A stretch of 64,000 bases of DNA from Pyropia yezoensis. Its lineage: Eukaryota; Rhodophyta; Bangiophyceae; Bangiales; Bangiaceae. Location of the stretch: positions 22,965,554 to 23,029,553 of the forward strand of contig CM020619.1 of the NCBI GenBank assembly GCA_009829735.1, in the 5' to 3' direction. Position 1 is the first letter of the stretch, and every line of letters begins with the position of its first letter. The position numbers and the translations under genes are program-made. Under the pieces are notes generated by a model. It saw only the letters and a program-made list of their open reading frames with translations, had not been told where the DNA came from and ran no database searches. Below are positions 31,123 to 41,988 of this stretch, in pieces.

Positions 31123-34100
31123 ATGGCCGCCATCGACGCCGCGCCGTCGGTGGCGGCGGCCGCCTCTGCCGAGGCACGGGCCGATGAGCTCCGTGCGGCC
31201 GAGGCGGCGGCCAAGGCAGCCATTGCCACCGAACGGATGCTCGTCCGTCACGAGCGGACGCTCGCCGCGGTTGCCACGCGTCAGCTGCGGGAGACGCAGC
31301 GGGAGCTGGACGCGGCCCGTTCGGAGCGGGAGGCGCTTCGGCTACAGGTGGAGGCGGGGGGCCAGGCCAAGGGGGGGGCGGGGGAGCCAAACGACGCACC
31401 CGCCAGCCGGTCGAGCGGTGCTGCGGGGGCGCCACCACCTGACGCGGCAGGTGGAAGAAGACAAATGGGATTGGAGGATGGCGGCGACAGTGCACCACGG
31501 TCGTCGACTGGCGGCGTCTCCCCTGGGGGTTCCGCCGAGGGGGGCACCTCCGCTGACCCAGCCGCCGTGGCAGGCCTGACCGCCCGCCTTGCCGAGCGTG
31601 AGGAGCAGCTGGCCAAACTGAAGGCCCTCTACGCCGACGCCCTGGGTGGGACGGCCCGTGACGCCGACGGTGCAGCGGATGGTGTACAGCGGACGTCGGC
31701 ACTCGCCAATGGCGACGCCGCCGCCCCCGTGGTGCGGTCGGTCGTGTCACGTGGGACGTCCACGCCCCCCCCCGCGGTGGACGCGGCCGCGGAGGCGGCG
31801 GCGGCGGCAGCAGCAGCAGCCCTAGAAGAGGCGCAAGCTGCCCTGCGCTCCACCCGCGAGGACCTCCGCCGCACCCAAGAGGAGCTCTCCCACGCCGAGG
31901 CCTCGGCGGTGGCGTCGCAGGAGCAGGCAGTCGCCGAGGCAGCCGCTCACGATGAGGCCGAGGCCGCTGCGGCGGCCGCTGCCGAGGCGGCGGCCGCTGC
32001 TGATGCCCGCGCCACGGCCGCCGAGGCGGTTGCGGCGGCCGCGGCGGCCAAAGACGATGAGATTTTCGCGCTGACGCGCGCGCTCGAGGCGGCGCAGCGG
32101 GCAGAGGGGGAGCGCCAGGCTGCCGCTGCGACGGCAAAGGCGGATGCGGCCGCCCTGCGTGCGCAGCTGCACTCGACAGAAACAACACTGGCGGGGGAGC
32201 GGCGGAGGATTGCAGCAGACCTGGAGCCCGCCCTCGCCGCGGCCAAGGCGGCTACCGAGCGCCAGCGAGGGCTCACCTCGGAAGCGGAAGCCGCCGCAGC
32301 CGCCGCTGGGCGGGCAGCGGCAAGCCGCGAGGCCGCGCTACAGGCCGCCGTTGATGACCGGTCCACTACGCTTGCCGTTACGGCTCGTCGGTTGCAGGAA
32401 ATGGAGGAGACGGTTGCCGCGCGGGACACCACCATTGGGGAGATGGAAGCTGCCGCAGACGCTGCTGCTGCTTCGTACGCCACTCTCCATGCCGACGCGA
32501 CGCACCGCAGCCACGTGCTGTCTGCCCTCCAGGCTCGACTGGTTACCACAGAGGCTGCCCTGGCGGCCCGCTCTGATGCGCTGGCGTCTGCGACCGCTGC
32601 GGCCGCGGCGGCTACGGCCCGGGCTGATGAGGCTGCGAACCAGCTGGCCGTGCGTTCCCGCTCGTTGGCTCGCCGCGACGCGGTGATGGCCGCGACCGAG
32701 GCGGCCGCGCGGGCCAAGCGCGACGCCGCGTCAGCGGCAGAGGCCCGGGCGGCTGCCGCCGAAAGCGCGCGTGACCAGCTTGCGTCCCGGGTGGATGCAC
32801 TCCGGGCGGCGCTGGACATCAAGGAGCGTGGGCTGGCGGGCACCGTGCGGACCGCCAGGTCCCAGGCTGCAGCCGCGGCGGCTGAGGAGGCTCGCTTGCA
32901 AGCCGCTATTGATGAGCGCGACGCGGCGGCGGCAACGGCAGCATTGGCGACAGCAGAGGTGCGGTCCGACCTGGAGTCGACCACCGGGATGCTTGCTGAC
33001 ACGCGCCGCACACTCGCTGCGACCGAGGCGCGGCTCGCACAGACGGTCGAGCAGCGCGACGTGGGGACGGCTCAGCTGGCAACGGCTCAGACGGCGGCGC
33101 TCGCTGCGGCTGACCGGGAGCAGCAGCTACGGGCAGACCTGGCGGTCAAGGGCAAGGAGGTCGTGGATCTCACGGACCGCGTCCGCCAGCTTACCCGTAC
33201 CATTGCCGAGCGCGACGCGACGATAGTCGACCTTCAGAAGGACATCCTGCGTGCTCATTCGGCAGCCGAAGCGGAGGCCCGTCGCCTGGCCGACACGGCT
33301 GCGTCTCTGTCCGCACGCGAGTCAGAGCTAGACGCCATGACGGCTGCCAAGGTGACTGCTGACGCGGCGCTTGCGTCGACGCGGAAGAAGTTGGGCACAG
33401 CGTCAGAGTCGGTGACAACGCTCTCCGCCGCCCTTGAGGCCTCAAAGGCCGCGACGGCCGCTGCCGCCGCTCGCGCTGCTGATGCTGAACGGCGCGGTGA
33501 CGAGGCGCGCCGGTCGGTGGCCTCCCTCACCGAGGACATTGCGGCAATGAGTGGGGAGCTGGCAGGCAAGGAGACGTTAGCCGGCCAGTTGGCAGCTCGC
33601 GCTGCGGGGTTGGCCGACGCCGAAGCTGCACTCGCTGCGGCCCGCGCCGAGGTCGCTGCTCTACAGCAGCAGGTTTCAGACGCGGCCGCTGCTGCCGAAG
33701 CGCGTGAGGCCGAGGCGGTGGTGGCGGCCGAGGCGGCGGCAAATGCAGCGGCTGCGACCGAGGCGAGCCTGCGGTCAGACCTTGCTGCCGCCCAGTCGAC
33801 CGTGGCGGACCTCCAGGCGCGCGCCGACGCGGCGGCGGCTGACGCGGCGGCTGCCCGCCGCGATGCTTCCTCGGCTGCTGCTGTAGCCTCCTCCACGGCT
33901 GTGGACCGGGACGCGTCGGCGGCGGCCGCCAAGGCGGCCAGTACAGCCGCTGCCGACGCGCGGAAGGAACGGGACGGGTTGATTATTGAGCGCGACGCTG
34001 CGGTTGCAGTCGCGGACGATGTCAAGACCCAGCTGGCGGCCGCAGTGTCGGCGCTGGCAGCTGCCGAGGACGCCGCCAGCCGCGCATCTACCCGCAGCGC

Positions 34101-35278
34101 TACGGCGGAGCGGGCAGCAGCCGCCGCGCTGCGACGGGTGGAGGCTGCGGAACGAGGCCGGGCAGCCGACGTGGCCACTGCCGCTGCCGCACTGCGCGAT
34201 GTGCATGCCCAGTATGAGGAGCGGGAGCGGGCAGCAGCTGAGGCGGCAATCGAGGCATCTGTAGGCGACAGCGACGCGTCGGGGGCGACTGCAACGCGGG
34301 CGGCAAGAAGCGCCGCGGAAGGGTCTAGCAGCCCCACCCCTGAGGCAGTGGCCAAGCTCACTGCCTGGTGCACTTCTCTCAGCAGCCAGCTCAACGACGC
34401 GGAGGCTGCCATTGCCGACCGTGGCGCAGCCGCTGCGGCGGCTGTGGCGGCCGTTGCGGACGCCTCAGCCGATGGCGACCGCACCGCTGTGCTGATGGCG
34501 GCGCTTGCCGCCCGAGAGGAGCAGGTGGTGGCCGTGGGCGCCGAGATGGACCGCCGCGCTGCGGCGGCGGCGGTGCAGGAGGAGTCATTGGCGCGGTCAC
34601 TGGCCGCGGCACAGGCTGACGCGTCCACAGCGGCCACCGCCCTACTGGCTGCCACGGAAGCTGGTGCGGACCCTCCCGCCGCCGCTGCGGCGGCGCTGGC
34701 CGACCTTGGCCGTGCCCTGTCGGGCGCCACCGCGGCGGCTGAGGAAGCCGAGGCGGCGGGCCGCCGCCATGCGGCCGACGCGTCAAGCCTGGCGGCCACC
34801 AACCGGCAGCTGCGGGCAGACGTGGCGGGCCTGCAGGCGCGGCTGAAGTCCGAGGCGGCAGCCGCCGCGGCGGCGATTGCCGCGGCCGAGGCGGCTGCTG
34901 CCGAGGCCGTGGCCGCTGCGCCGCTTGCGCCGCCATCGCGGGACGGGGGCGACGGCGGTGGGGCAGCGTCGCCGTCGGCGCCCACCACGGCGGCCGCCGC
35001 TGCGGCCGCCGCCGCCGCGTCTGAGCAGCTCGCCGCGCTGCGCTCCGAGTCGGGCTTCCTCCTGCTGGACCTGCAGCGCGCCGAAGCAGAGCTGGAAGAG
35101 GCGGCCGAGTCGGTCGCGGCGTGGAAGCGGCGGTGCGATGTCCTCCAGCCTCTCGCGGATCGGGCAGTCGACGCGGGGCGGCTGGTGTCGGCGCTCGCCG
35201 CGCAGCTGCGGGTGCCCGAGGCGGACCTCCGCCGGCGGGTTGGGGTGGACGCCATGTCTGCGGTTGCCGGCGGCGGCA

Positions 35279-35309
<31 letters not shown>

Positions 35310-35769
35310 GTCAGCGCCGGTAGCGTGGCCCGCCACCACCGACGCAGACGCGGGGCAGGTGCTGTCTGCGGCGGTGCCACGGCGGGCGGCCACGCCAGCC
35401 GCACCATCGGCACCGCCTTTGGCGTCGGGGGTGGTGGCGTCGGTGGCCGCTGCCGATGGCGGGGTCCCGCTCGGCGGGCTGACGTTCACCCTCGACGGCG
35501 TGCCCGCCGGCGTGGGCGCCGTGGAGGTTCTTGGCGCGACCCCCCGACTGGGTGACTGGTGCCCCGGCTCCGGGGTGCGGCTGGTGCCAACCGAGGCGGC
35601 GGGCACCTGGCGGGGCCGCCTCGACGCTGGCGCCGACGCCGGCGCCGGCACCGAGTACAAGTTTGTCACGTGGCCCGCCGCGGGCGGGGGAGCGACCTGG
35701 GAGGGGGGGAAGAACCGGGTGCTCCCTGGTGGCGGGGGGACGGCGCACGCCACCTGGCGGGGGGTGTAA
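31123..35769 (+). CDS. Giant coiled-coil protein with C-terminal CBM20
   Basis: 1548 aa, intronless. From residue ~15 to ~1410 it is almost pure Ala/Glu/Arg/Asp/Gln heptad-like helix (e.g. RQLRETQRELDAARSEREAL), with short flexible breaks near 90-150 and 190-220. After a Gly run (~1390) comes a carbohydrate-binding module 20 (~1447-1548): LTFTLDGVPAGVGAVEVLG, LGDW near 1476, TEYKFVTW and TWEGGKNRVL, which supply the CBM20 aromatic starch-binding residues. Coiled coil plus starch module recalls plant PTST scaffolds, which use CBM48 instead. In a red alga the ligand would be cytosolic floridean starch; no transit peptide is seen. Start 31123 (GCGATGG) is preferred to the in-frame ATG at 30520. 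Confidence 0.8.
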
Positions 35770-36664
35770 AAAGAGACGGCTGTGGCGACGTTTGCCCGAG
35801 GGAGGGGGGGGGGGAGGGGGTGCCCAGCGGAAAGGGCGGAGCGTTGCGAGGCTGGGATGCGGGGGGGGGGGGGGGGGGGGGGGGCTGTTGGGAACGCGTG
35901 TGCAGTGGGTATCGTGTGGGTTACTTTGGCTAGCCCGTGCGCGGGGCGACGGCGCAGGGGGGAGGCGCGCACATGGGTGCGGGCGGGGGGTGACCAGCGA
36001 CGGTGGGGGTATAGCAGCGGGCCTGCATGTATTTTTGTTTTTTTTTCGACCGACACGCCCAGACCCTACGGTACGGGCTCACTGCTATGTTTCCTTCCTG
36101 TTTATTCTCTTTGGACGGGTTGTCCGTCAGGACAGCGTCCACCTGCATGGGGGGGAGCGCCGACGCGCACCAGCGGGGCCCGCCTCCTCGCGGGCGACAG
36201 TGGTGGCGGCGGTGGCAAAGCGGCAGCGGCGGCAGCGGCGGCAGCGGCGGCAGCGGCGGCAGCGGTGGCAGCGGTGGCAGTGGCAATGAATGGGGGCTTG
36301 GCGGGCCCCCCCCTCCTCCCCACCCGCCGGCAGTCCCCCTCCCTGGCGGGCGCACCGCGCCCGCTTGTCCCGGGGACACTCGCCCCGTGTGGGGGCGCCG
36401 CCACCCCCCCCCCCACCCCACCCTTCCGCACTTGCCGCTGGGCCGCACGCTGGCGGTACACCCGCGCGGCCGCACGTAGAAAGCTGTGGTCACCACGGTG
36501 CGCCGCCCGGCCGGCACACACCCGCCACCACAGCGCCGCCGGCCCGGCAGCTCCCAAGCTGCGGCCGCCGCACCAGGCCCAGCAGCACACCAGCCCAACG
36601 CCTCGCCAGCTCAGCAACCCCCCCCCCAGCTGGAACGCACCCCCCCCCCCCCCGCCCCGCCAGT
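35770..36664. other. Intergenic with G24 tract and GGCAGC repeat
   Basis: Between the convergent CBM20 and TSR2 genes. Contains G24 (35861-35884), a (GGCAGC)n-type hexamer repeat (36221-36284) and C-rich runs (36600-36660). No gene seen. Confidence 0.7.
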
Positions 36665-37274
36665 TCACCGCCGTCGCCGCCGCGGGGCGACCGTCTCAAA
36701 CCCATCCTCATCCACCTGTGGCGGCGGCGGCGGCGGGCGGGGGGGGCGGGGGCCCTCCATGTCCATCGCGTCATCCCCCCCCCCCACGCCGCCGCCGTCG
36801 TCGTCACTGGAATCTGCGCCCTCCCCCCCCGCCCCCCCCGCGGGCCGTGGCGCCCGCACGGACCGGTCCACCCCCCGCGGCCGGCGGCGGCCGGCGTCGT
36901 GTGCGGCGGCAGCCGCCGCCATGGCGGGCGCCGCGTCCCCCCCCGCGAGCGCCCGCCGGATGGCCACCAGCCGGGCGGCCACCGCCTCGACGCTCCCGTC
37001 CTCCACGTCCGTCTTGAACGCCTCAAAGCCGTCGTAGAGGAGGCGCGTCAGGCCGTCGATGCCAACGCCGGTGAGCAGCGCGCCGGCGGTGGCGTCGGCC
37101 AGGTCGGCGGCGACGGCGGGCGCCGACGGGCCGCCGTACCCTTCCGACACGGCCAGGCCGAGGGCGGTCCACCGGTCAAAGATGCCGCCAACGGCGGCGC
37201 GGAGGAGGGAGGCGGGGGTGGAGCCGGGGGGGGGGGGAGGGGGGCGGTGCCCCCAGGGGGGGGGGGGCGCTCAT
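36665..37274 (-). CDS. TSR2: Pre-rRNA-processing protein TSR2
   Basis: TSR2 escorts eS26 into pre-40S ribosomes in the nucleus. The frame shows FDRWTALGLAV then SEGYGGPSAP (the family's tryptophan-rich helix start), a mid region LTRLLYDGFEAFKTDVEDGSVEAVAARL, an acidic DSSDDDGGG stretch and the signature C-terminus VDEDGFETV plus a basic end. The only plausible ATG (37274) is in another frame; the two must join within poly-C/G runs at 37225-37267, so the run length is probably wrong in the assembly or polymorphic. Expected size ~200 aa, normal for the family. Confidence 0.72.
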
Positions 37275-39144
37275 GGCCGGCGCGAGGGGCGGGGAGGGGT
37301 GGGGGAGGGGGGGGGCAGTCTGTTCAGATAGGCAGGACGGAGGAGTGAAGTGAACGTGGGAGGGGGGCAGGGGAAGCAGCCCAGAACGGAGACAAAGGCG
37401 TCTATTCGTGGGGTGATACCGCCCAGCAGAGAGGGAGACGGCAGGGCGGGGAAGCGTGGTCATCGGGTGCCACCGCACCGCAAAGAGGTAGGCGGCGTGG
37501 GGGGCGGGTGCTAAAGGAGGAGGAGGAAGCACCCTACGGACTTCGACGGCGTCGACGGCGACAGCGTGGAGGATGGACAGAATACTCGAGCGGGAGAGAG
37601 ACTGGATCTTTTTTCCAAAATCAGGAAATAAGCGACTGAGGCGCTTCATTTTAGACGGTTGATTATTTGATATTTGAGACACACTTGAATTTTGTCGTCC
37701 CTGATAGATGTATTTACACAAGTTCCTGTTACAAATTTTGGATGATGCGTGCAACTTTACAGCGGCAACCAACCGCTTTGCAAGTACCCATTGGAAACGT
37801 GTGACACTTATGGACGATCTTGCATCCGTCGAGCCCACTGTCTGTTTTGTTGTGCGCTCACGTGATCAAGCGGGTTTGGGCGTTGTTTGGGACTCAACCG
37901 TCTCAAACGTCTGCAGCCTAGAAAATCCAAAGCTGTAGTCGGAGTTTTATGCAGCCATTTCTTACGAGAAGCCGCCCATATTATCGCATAGGTCGCCAAG
38001 TGCAAGGGGCCTGAACTCGAGCTCTCACGAGAGCTCGGCAGAGGGCTCTTCGCATGACAGACGCACACGACTTGATCACTGGCGGAAAAGTAATGCACCA
38101 GCGCACCGCGTCATTCCACGCATGGGCGCAGGCCACGGCTGGCGCCAGCCGCCCGCTGCCCACGCGGGTGCGGGGTGCGGGTGGCCGCTGCCCAGCTGCG
38201 CCCGCGCGGCAGGCCGCGGGCGAGGGCTGCCTCCGCACACTAGCGGCGGTGCGGCTGGCAGCGGGGTGGGGGCGGGGGGGCGGCGGCCGATACCCGGTCG
38301 CAACGGCGCCACTGGTGGCGGCGCGGCTGGCCGGGCGGGGCCGGCCGATCCCCGGCTGTTGCGGCGCAGCTGGCTGTGGCGCGGCGGGCGGCGGCACCGC
38401 TGGCTGGGCGCTGCGGCTGGGGGTGGCGGCCGCTGCCCAGCCGGGACGGCGCGCCAGGCGGCGGTGCGGCTGCCGCCCGGCCAAGGCGGCGCGGCTGGGT
38501 TCGAGGAGGGGGCGACCGCCGCACGCTAGCGACGGCGCAACTGCCTGTGGGGCGAGGCATGGAGGGAGGCGTCCACAGTCCGGCCGCGACGATGCCGCGC
38601 CGATGGCTGTGCGGCTGACAGCGCGGCTGCGGCGGCCACCGCCCGGCAGGGTAGGGACGGGGTGGACGACTTGGCCATCGCTGCCCGATGACGCGGCCCT
38701 CTCCCCGACGCGCACGGCGCCCGCCGCGCCTCTCGCCGGACTCCGCACGGCCGCTGCCACCGTCGAGAGGCCGGCCGCAGGCGCGGCGAGGCAGCGCGGC
38801 GGGGTGGCGGCGGCAACCACCGGCGGCCACCGCCACCGCGGCGGCGCCGCCCCGCGGCGACACAGCGCCCCCGCCGTCTTTCCGCCCCCCTCAGCAGACT
38901 CTGTGCAATACGTGTTGATCAAGAATGAGGACATGGGACCGACCGGCCGCAAGAGCGAAAAGCGACAGCTATTACCGTTAAGGCAAAGAAGACAGACCTT
39001 TATCGCCCGTACGTTCGATGGGGAGCAAGCCAGCCCGACGGCGGCGGCGAGCCCCCACGTCGAAGATAAGGGCAAAACATCATGCTGGTCGAGCGACCGA
39101 GCGGAGGCCGAAAGGCCGATCGCTACGAGCATGGCAAACAATAC
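37275..39144. other. Intergenic, then GC-rich low complexity up to element D
   Basis: 37275-37980 has no recognisable gene; a 76-aa plus-strand ORF at 37708 shows no domain. 38100-38850 is GC-rich with loosely repeated units containing GGCCGCTGCCCAGC (38178 and 38421), giving long Ala/Arg/Gly ORFs on both strands that I reject. 38880-39144 is ordinary sequence up to the LTR. Confidence 0.45.
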
Positions 39145-39612
39145 TGTGGCAAAAACCACTCGCACACGCGGCACCCAAGTTGGGGCGGTGTACAAGGGCT
39201 GCCTCCCGTGTCGGGGGAACCGGAAGAAGTGCAAGTCGCACACACTCTATCCCTGTTGTGGGGCAATCCCGCCACTGACAAACAAGAATATGGTGTGTGG
39301 TCCAACCGTTTCTTGGTCGGGACGGGGAAGCAAGGCCAAGCCCCGCTGTCCCTCCCCTTATCCCCCCAGGGTCCCCTCAGAATCTCGCCACTCGAAATCT
39401 CCCACCCCAGCACCTGCCCACCGGGCCACACGAAAATTCAAGACGATAAATGCAGAAAACCTTCAAATTCACGTTGGATGTACTACTAAGCTAACTATCC
39501 CAAACTTAGGGAATACGGACTCAAATGCAGGGGGAGGAACGGGTCAGGCTAGTGGCCTGCCGCCCCTTGCATGGCACGTGTTGCCCCCCTACCTGGGGTC
39601 AATACTGCCACA
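39145..39612 (-). repeat. 3' LTR of element D
   Basis: 468 bp, TGTGGC/GCCACA ends. Next to it at 39613-39627 is the polypurine tract, CTGAGGAGAGGGGAG on the minus strand. Confidence 0.9.
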
Positions 39613-39697
39613 CTCCCCTCTCCTCAGTTCCGACCGACCCGGTCGGCCCTGCGAGGGGCCATAAAAACGCACATCGCGGCGTTGGGGGCGCGACTTG

Positions 39698-40166
39698 TGT
39701 GACAGTATTGAACCCCAGGTGGGGGGGCAACACGTGCCATGCAAGGGGCGGCAGGCCACTAGCCTGACCCGTTCCTCCCCCTGCATTTGGGTCCGTACTC
39801 CCTAAGTTTGGGATAGTTAGCTTAGTAGTACATCCAACGTGAATTTGAAGGTTTTCTGCATTTATCGTCTTGAATTTTCGTGTGGCCCGGTGGGCAGGTG
39901 CTGGGGTGGGAGATTTCGAGTGGCGAGATTCTGAGGGGACCCTGGGGGGATAAGGGGAGGGACAGCGGGGCTTGGCCTTGCTTCCCCGTCCCGACCAAGA
40001 AACGGTTGGACCACACACCATATTCTTGTTTGTCAGTGGCGGGATTGCCCCACAACAGGGATAGAGTGTGTGCGACTTGCACTTCTTCCGGTTCCCCCGA
40101 CACGGGAGGCAGCCCTCGCACACCGCCCCAACTTGGGTGTCGCGTGTGCGAGAGGTTTTTGCCACA
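39698..40166 (+). repeat. 5' LTR of element B
   Basis: Starts TGTGACAG (one change from TGTGGCAG), ends GCCACA. The primer-binding site TGGTGGGGCAGCAGGG begins two nucleotides later at 40169. Confidence 0.9.
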
Positions 40167-41178
40167 TTTGGTGGGGCAGCAGGGGACAGAGGTAAACTTT
40201 ACCTCCGGGTGCACCCGGGTGTAGGGGGCCCTCTGTCTCAGAGGAATGGTGGACTTGGACCGTGTCATACGGATCGTTAGCCAACATGGCCGGTTCGGAC
40301 CCCCCGTCGTCCGGGGAGTACACAGGTGACGCACGTACTTCAGTGCCTTCGAGTACTGGTGAGACACAGGTGGGCTTACCTGGGGTCGCAGAGGGACTAG
40401 AGGTCCCTCAAGCCAGCAGGACTGGAAGTGCGGGCGGGCAACAGGCCACCCCGACTCAGTCGCGAGTTCACTCGGGTGACACTTCTGATGTGGGTGGGCC
40501 GAAGTCTGGCCACCGTGTGGTACACTCAACGGGAACGTCCCAAGGTGAGAGGACTGTCCCCGCGGGTCCCACCCGGGTTGGAGCCAACTTTGGCATGGAG
40601 CCGTCGCCAACAAGGCTTTCGGAGGACGGCGGACCTCCGTTGGTCGGCGATGGGCTCGCGCCCATGCCCCCGGTTGAGACCCCTGAGGATCGTGGTTACC
40701 CCTCAGGTGGACTCCCGGAGGCGGACCGAGACTCAACTGGAGTCGATAATCCACTCTTCGCGGAAACTGTCCGTCGGGAGGCGACCAATGTGTTGCGGCA
40801 GACTTTGCCGGACCTGGTGGTCACGATGACGAATACTATTCTGAATTAAATTGTGGCGAGTTTGCCAGATGGTCTTAATGTCCAGACCGGATTGGGGCTT
40901 TCGTGCCCGCAGGCGCAGGGGGAATCCCTCCTCACGCCTCTCTCGGGTCGCCCCGAACAGGGGGCGACACCTGTGACTCCCAACGAGGGAGCCACACCAT
41001 TCGCGGTGGGGCGTACGCCCCTCACGGGGGAGTTTCCCTCGGAGACGCCGGCGGCTACACCAAGCTCGCCGTGGCAGACAGCAGACACTGCGGGTCAACT
41101 TACCCCAGTGCCACAGCGGCTGTTCCCTCAACGTGAGGTGCCGCCCAAGATCCAGGTAGCCAAACCGGTCTACCAGAG

Positions 41179-41646
41179 TGTGGCAAAAACCACTTGCACA
41201 CACAGTACCCAAGTTGGGGCGGTGTGCGAGGGCTGCCTCCCGTGTCGGGGGAACCGGAAGAAGTGCAAGTCGCACACACTCTATCCCTGTTGTGGGGCAA
41301 TCCCCCCACGGACAAACAAGAAGATGGTGTGTGGTCCAACAGTTTCTTGGTCGGGACGGGGACGCAGGGCCAAGCCCCGCTGTCCCTCCCCTTATCCCCC
41401 CAGGGTCCACTCAGAATCTCGCCACTCAGAATCTCCCACCCCAGCACCTGCCCACCGGGCCACACGAAAATTCAAGACGATAAATGCAGAAAACCCTCAA
41501 ATCCAAGTTGGATTTACTACTAAGCTAACTATCCCGAACTTAGGGAATATGGACCCAAATGCAGGGGGAGGAACGGATCAGGCTAGTGGCCTGCCGCCCC
41601 TTGCATGGCACGTGTTGCCCCCTACCTGGGGGTCAATACTGCCACA
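41179..41646 (-). repeat. 3' LTR of element C
   Basis: 468 bp, TGTGGC/GCCACA, apparently identical to its partner at 45730-46197. Confidence 0.93.
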
Positions 41647-41965
41647 CTCCCCTCTCCTCAGTTCCGACCGACCCGGTCGGCCCTGTGAGGGGGTGCGTAA
41701 ACGCACGTCTCGGCGTTGGGGGGGGACGCGACTTGCTGTCCCCCCTTGAGTACGTAACGCGGATGTGGAGGCGGTCACGTTGGCCGCCCCTCTCCTCAAG
41801 CTTGCCCACTTGGCAGCTTGCTCTCCTCGGTTCACACTTCACCATCACCACCACCTCTCCTTCACCTTACACGGGGCCACCCCACGCTGGGGAGGCCACC
41901 CGTTTACCCACGATCCGAGTCCCCCTCAACTCGAGGCGGGTCTCGTGCCGCGATAGCCAGGACGT

Positions 41966-41986
41966 CTCTCCCCAACTTGGGGAGAG
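41966..41986. promoter_or_regulatory. 21-bp palindrome at the convergent-ORF start
   Basis: Arms CTCTCCCCAA and TTGGGGAGAG pair perfectly around one central C, ending 2 bp before the ATG at 41989. The site is conserved with small changes in B (near 53260, central G) and D (near 54295, one mismatch). It is the longest of the CAA-S-TTG palindromes. A dimeric DNA-binding protein site is the obvious guess. Confidence 0.5.
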
Positions 41987-41988
41987 CC

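Noticed and set aside
33255..36056. 933-aa Ser/Ala-rich minus-strand ORF
   Set aside because: Antisense shadow of the coiled-coil gene; its composition follows from GCN/GAG codons on the other strand.
38054..39664. 536-aa plus-strand and 420-aa minus-strand ORFs
   Set aside because: They run from GC-rich low complexity into the LTR of element D and show no domain.
41818..41988. Upstream in-frame extension of the convergent ORF to 41818
   Set aside because: B and D conserve the ATG at the position of 41989 with a good Kozak context; the extension is Pro/Ser/Arg low complexity.
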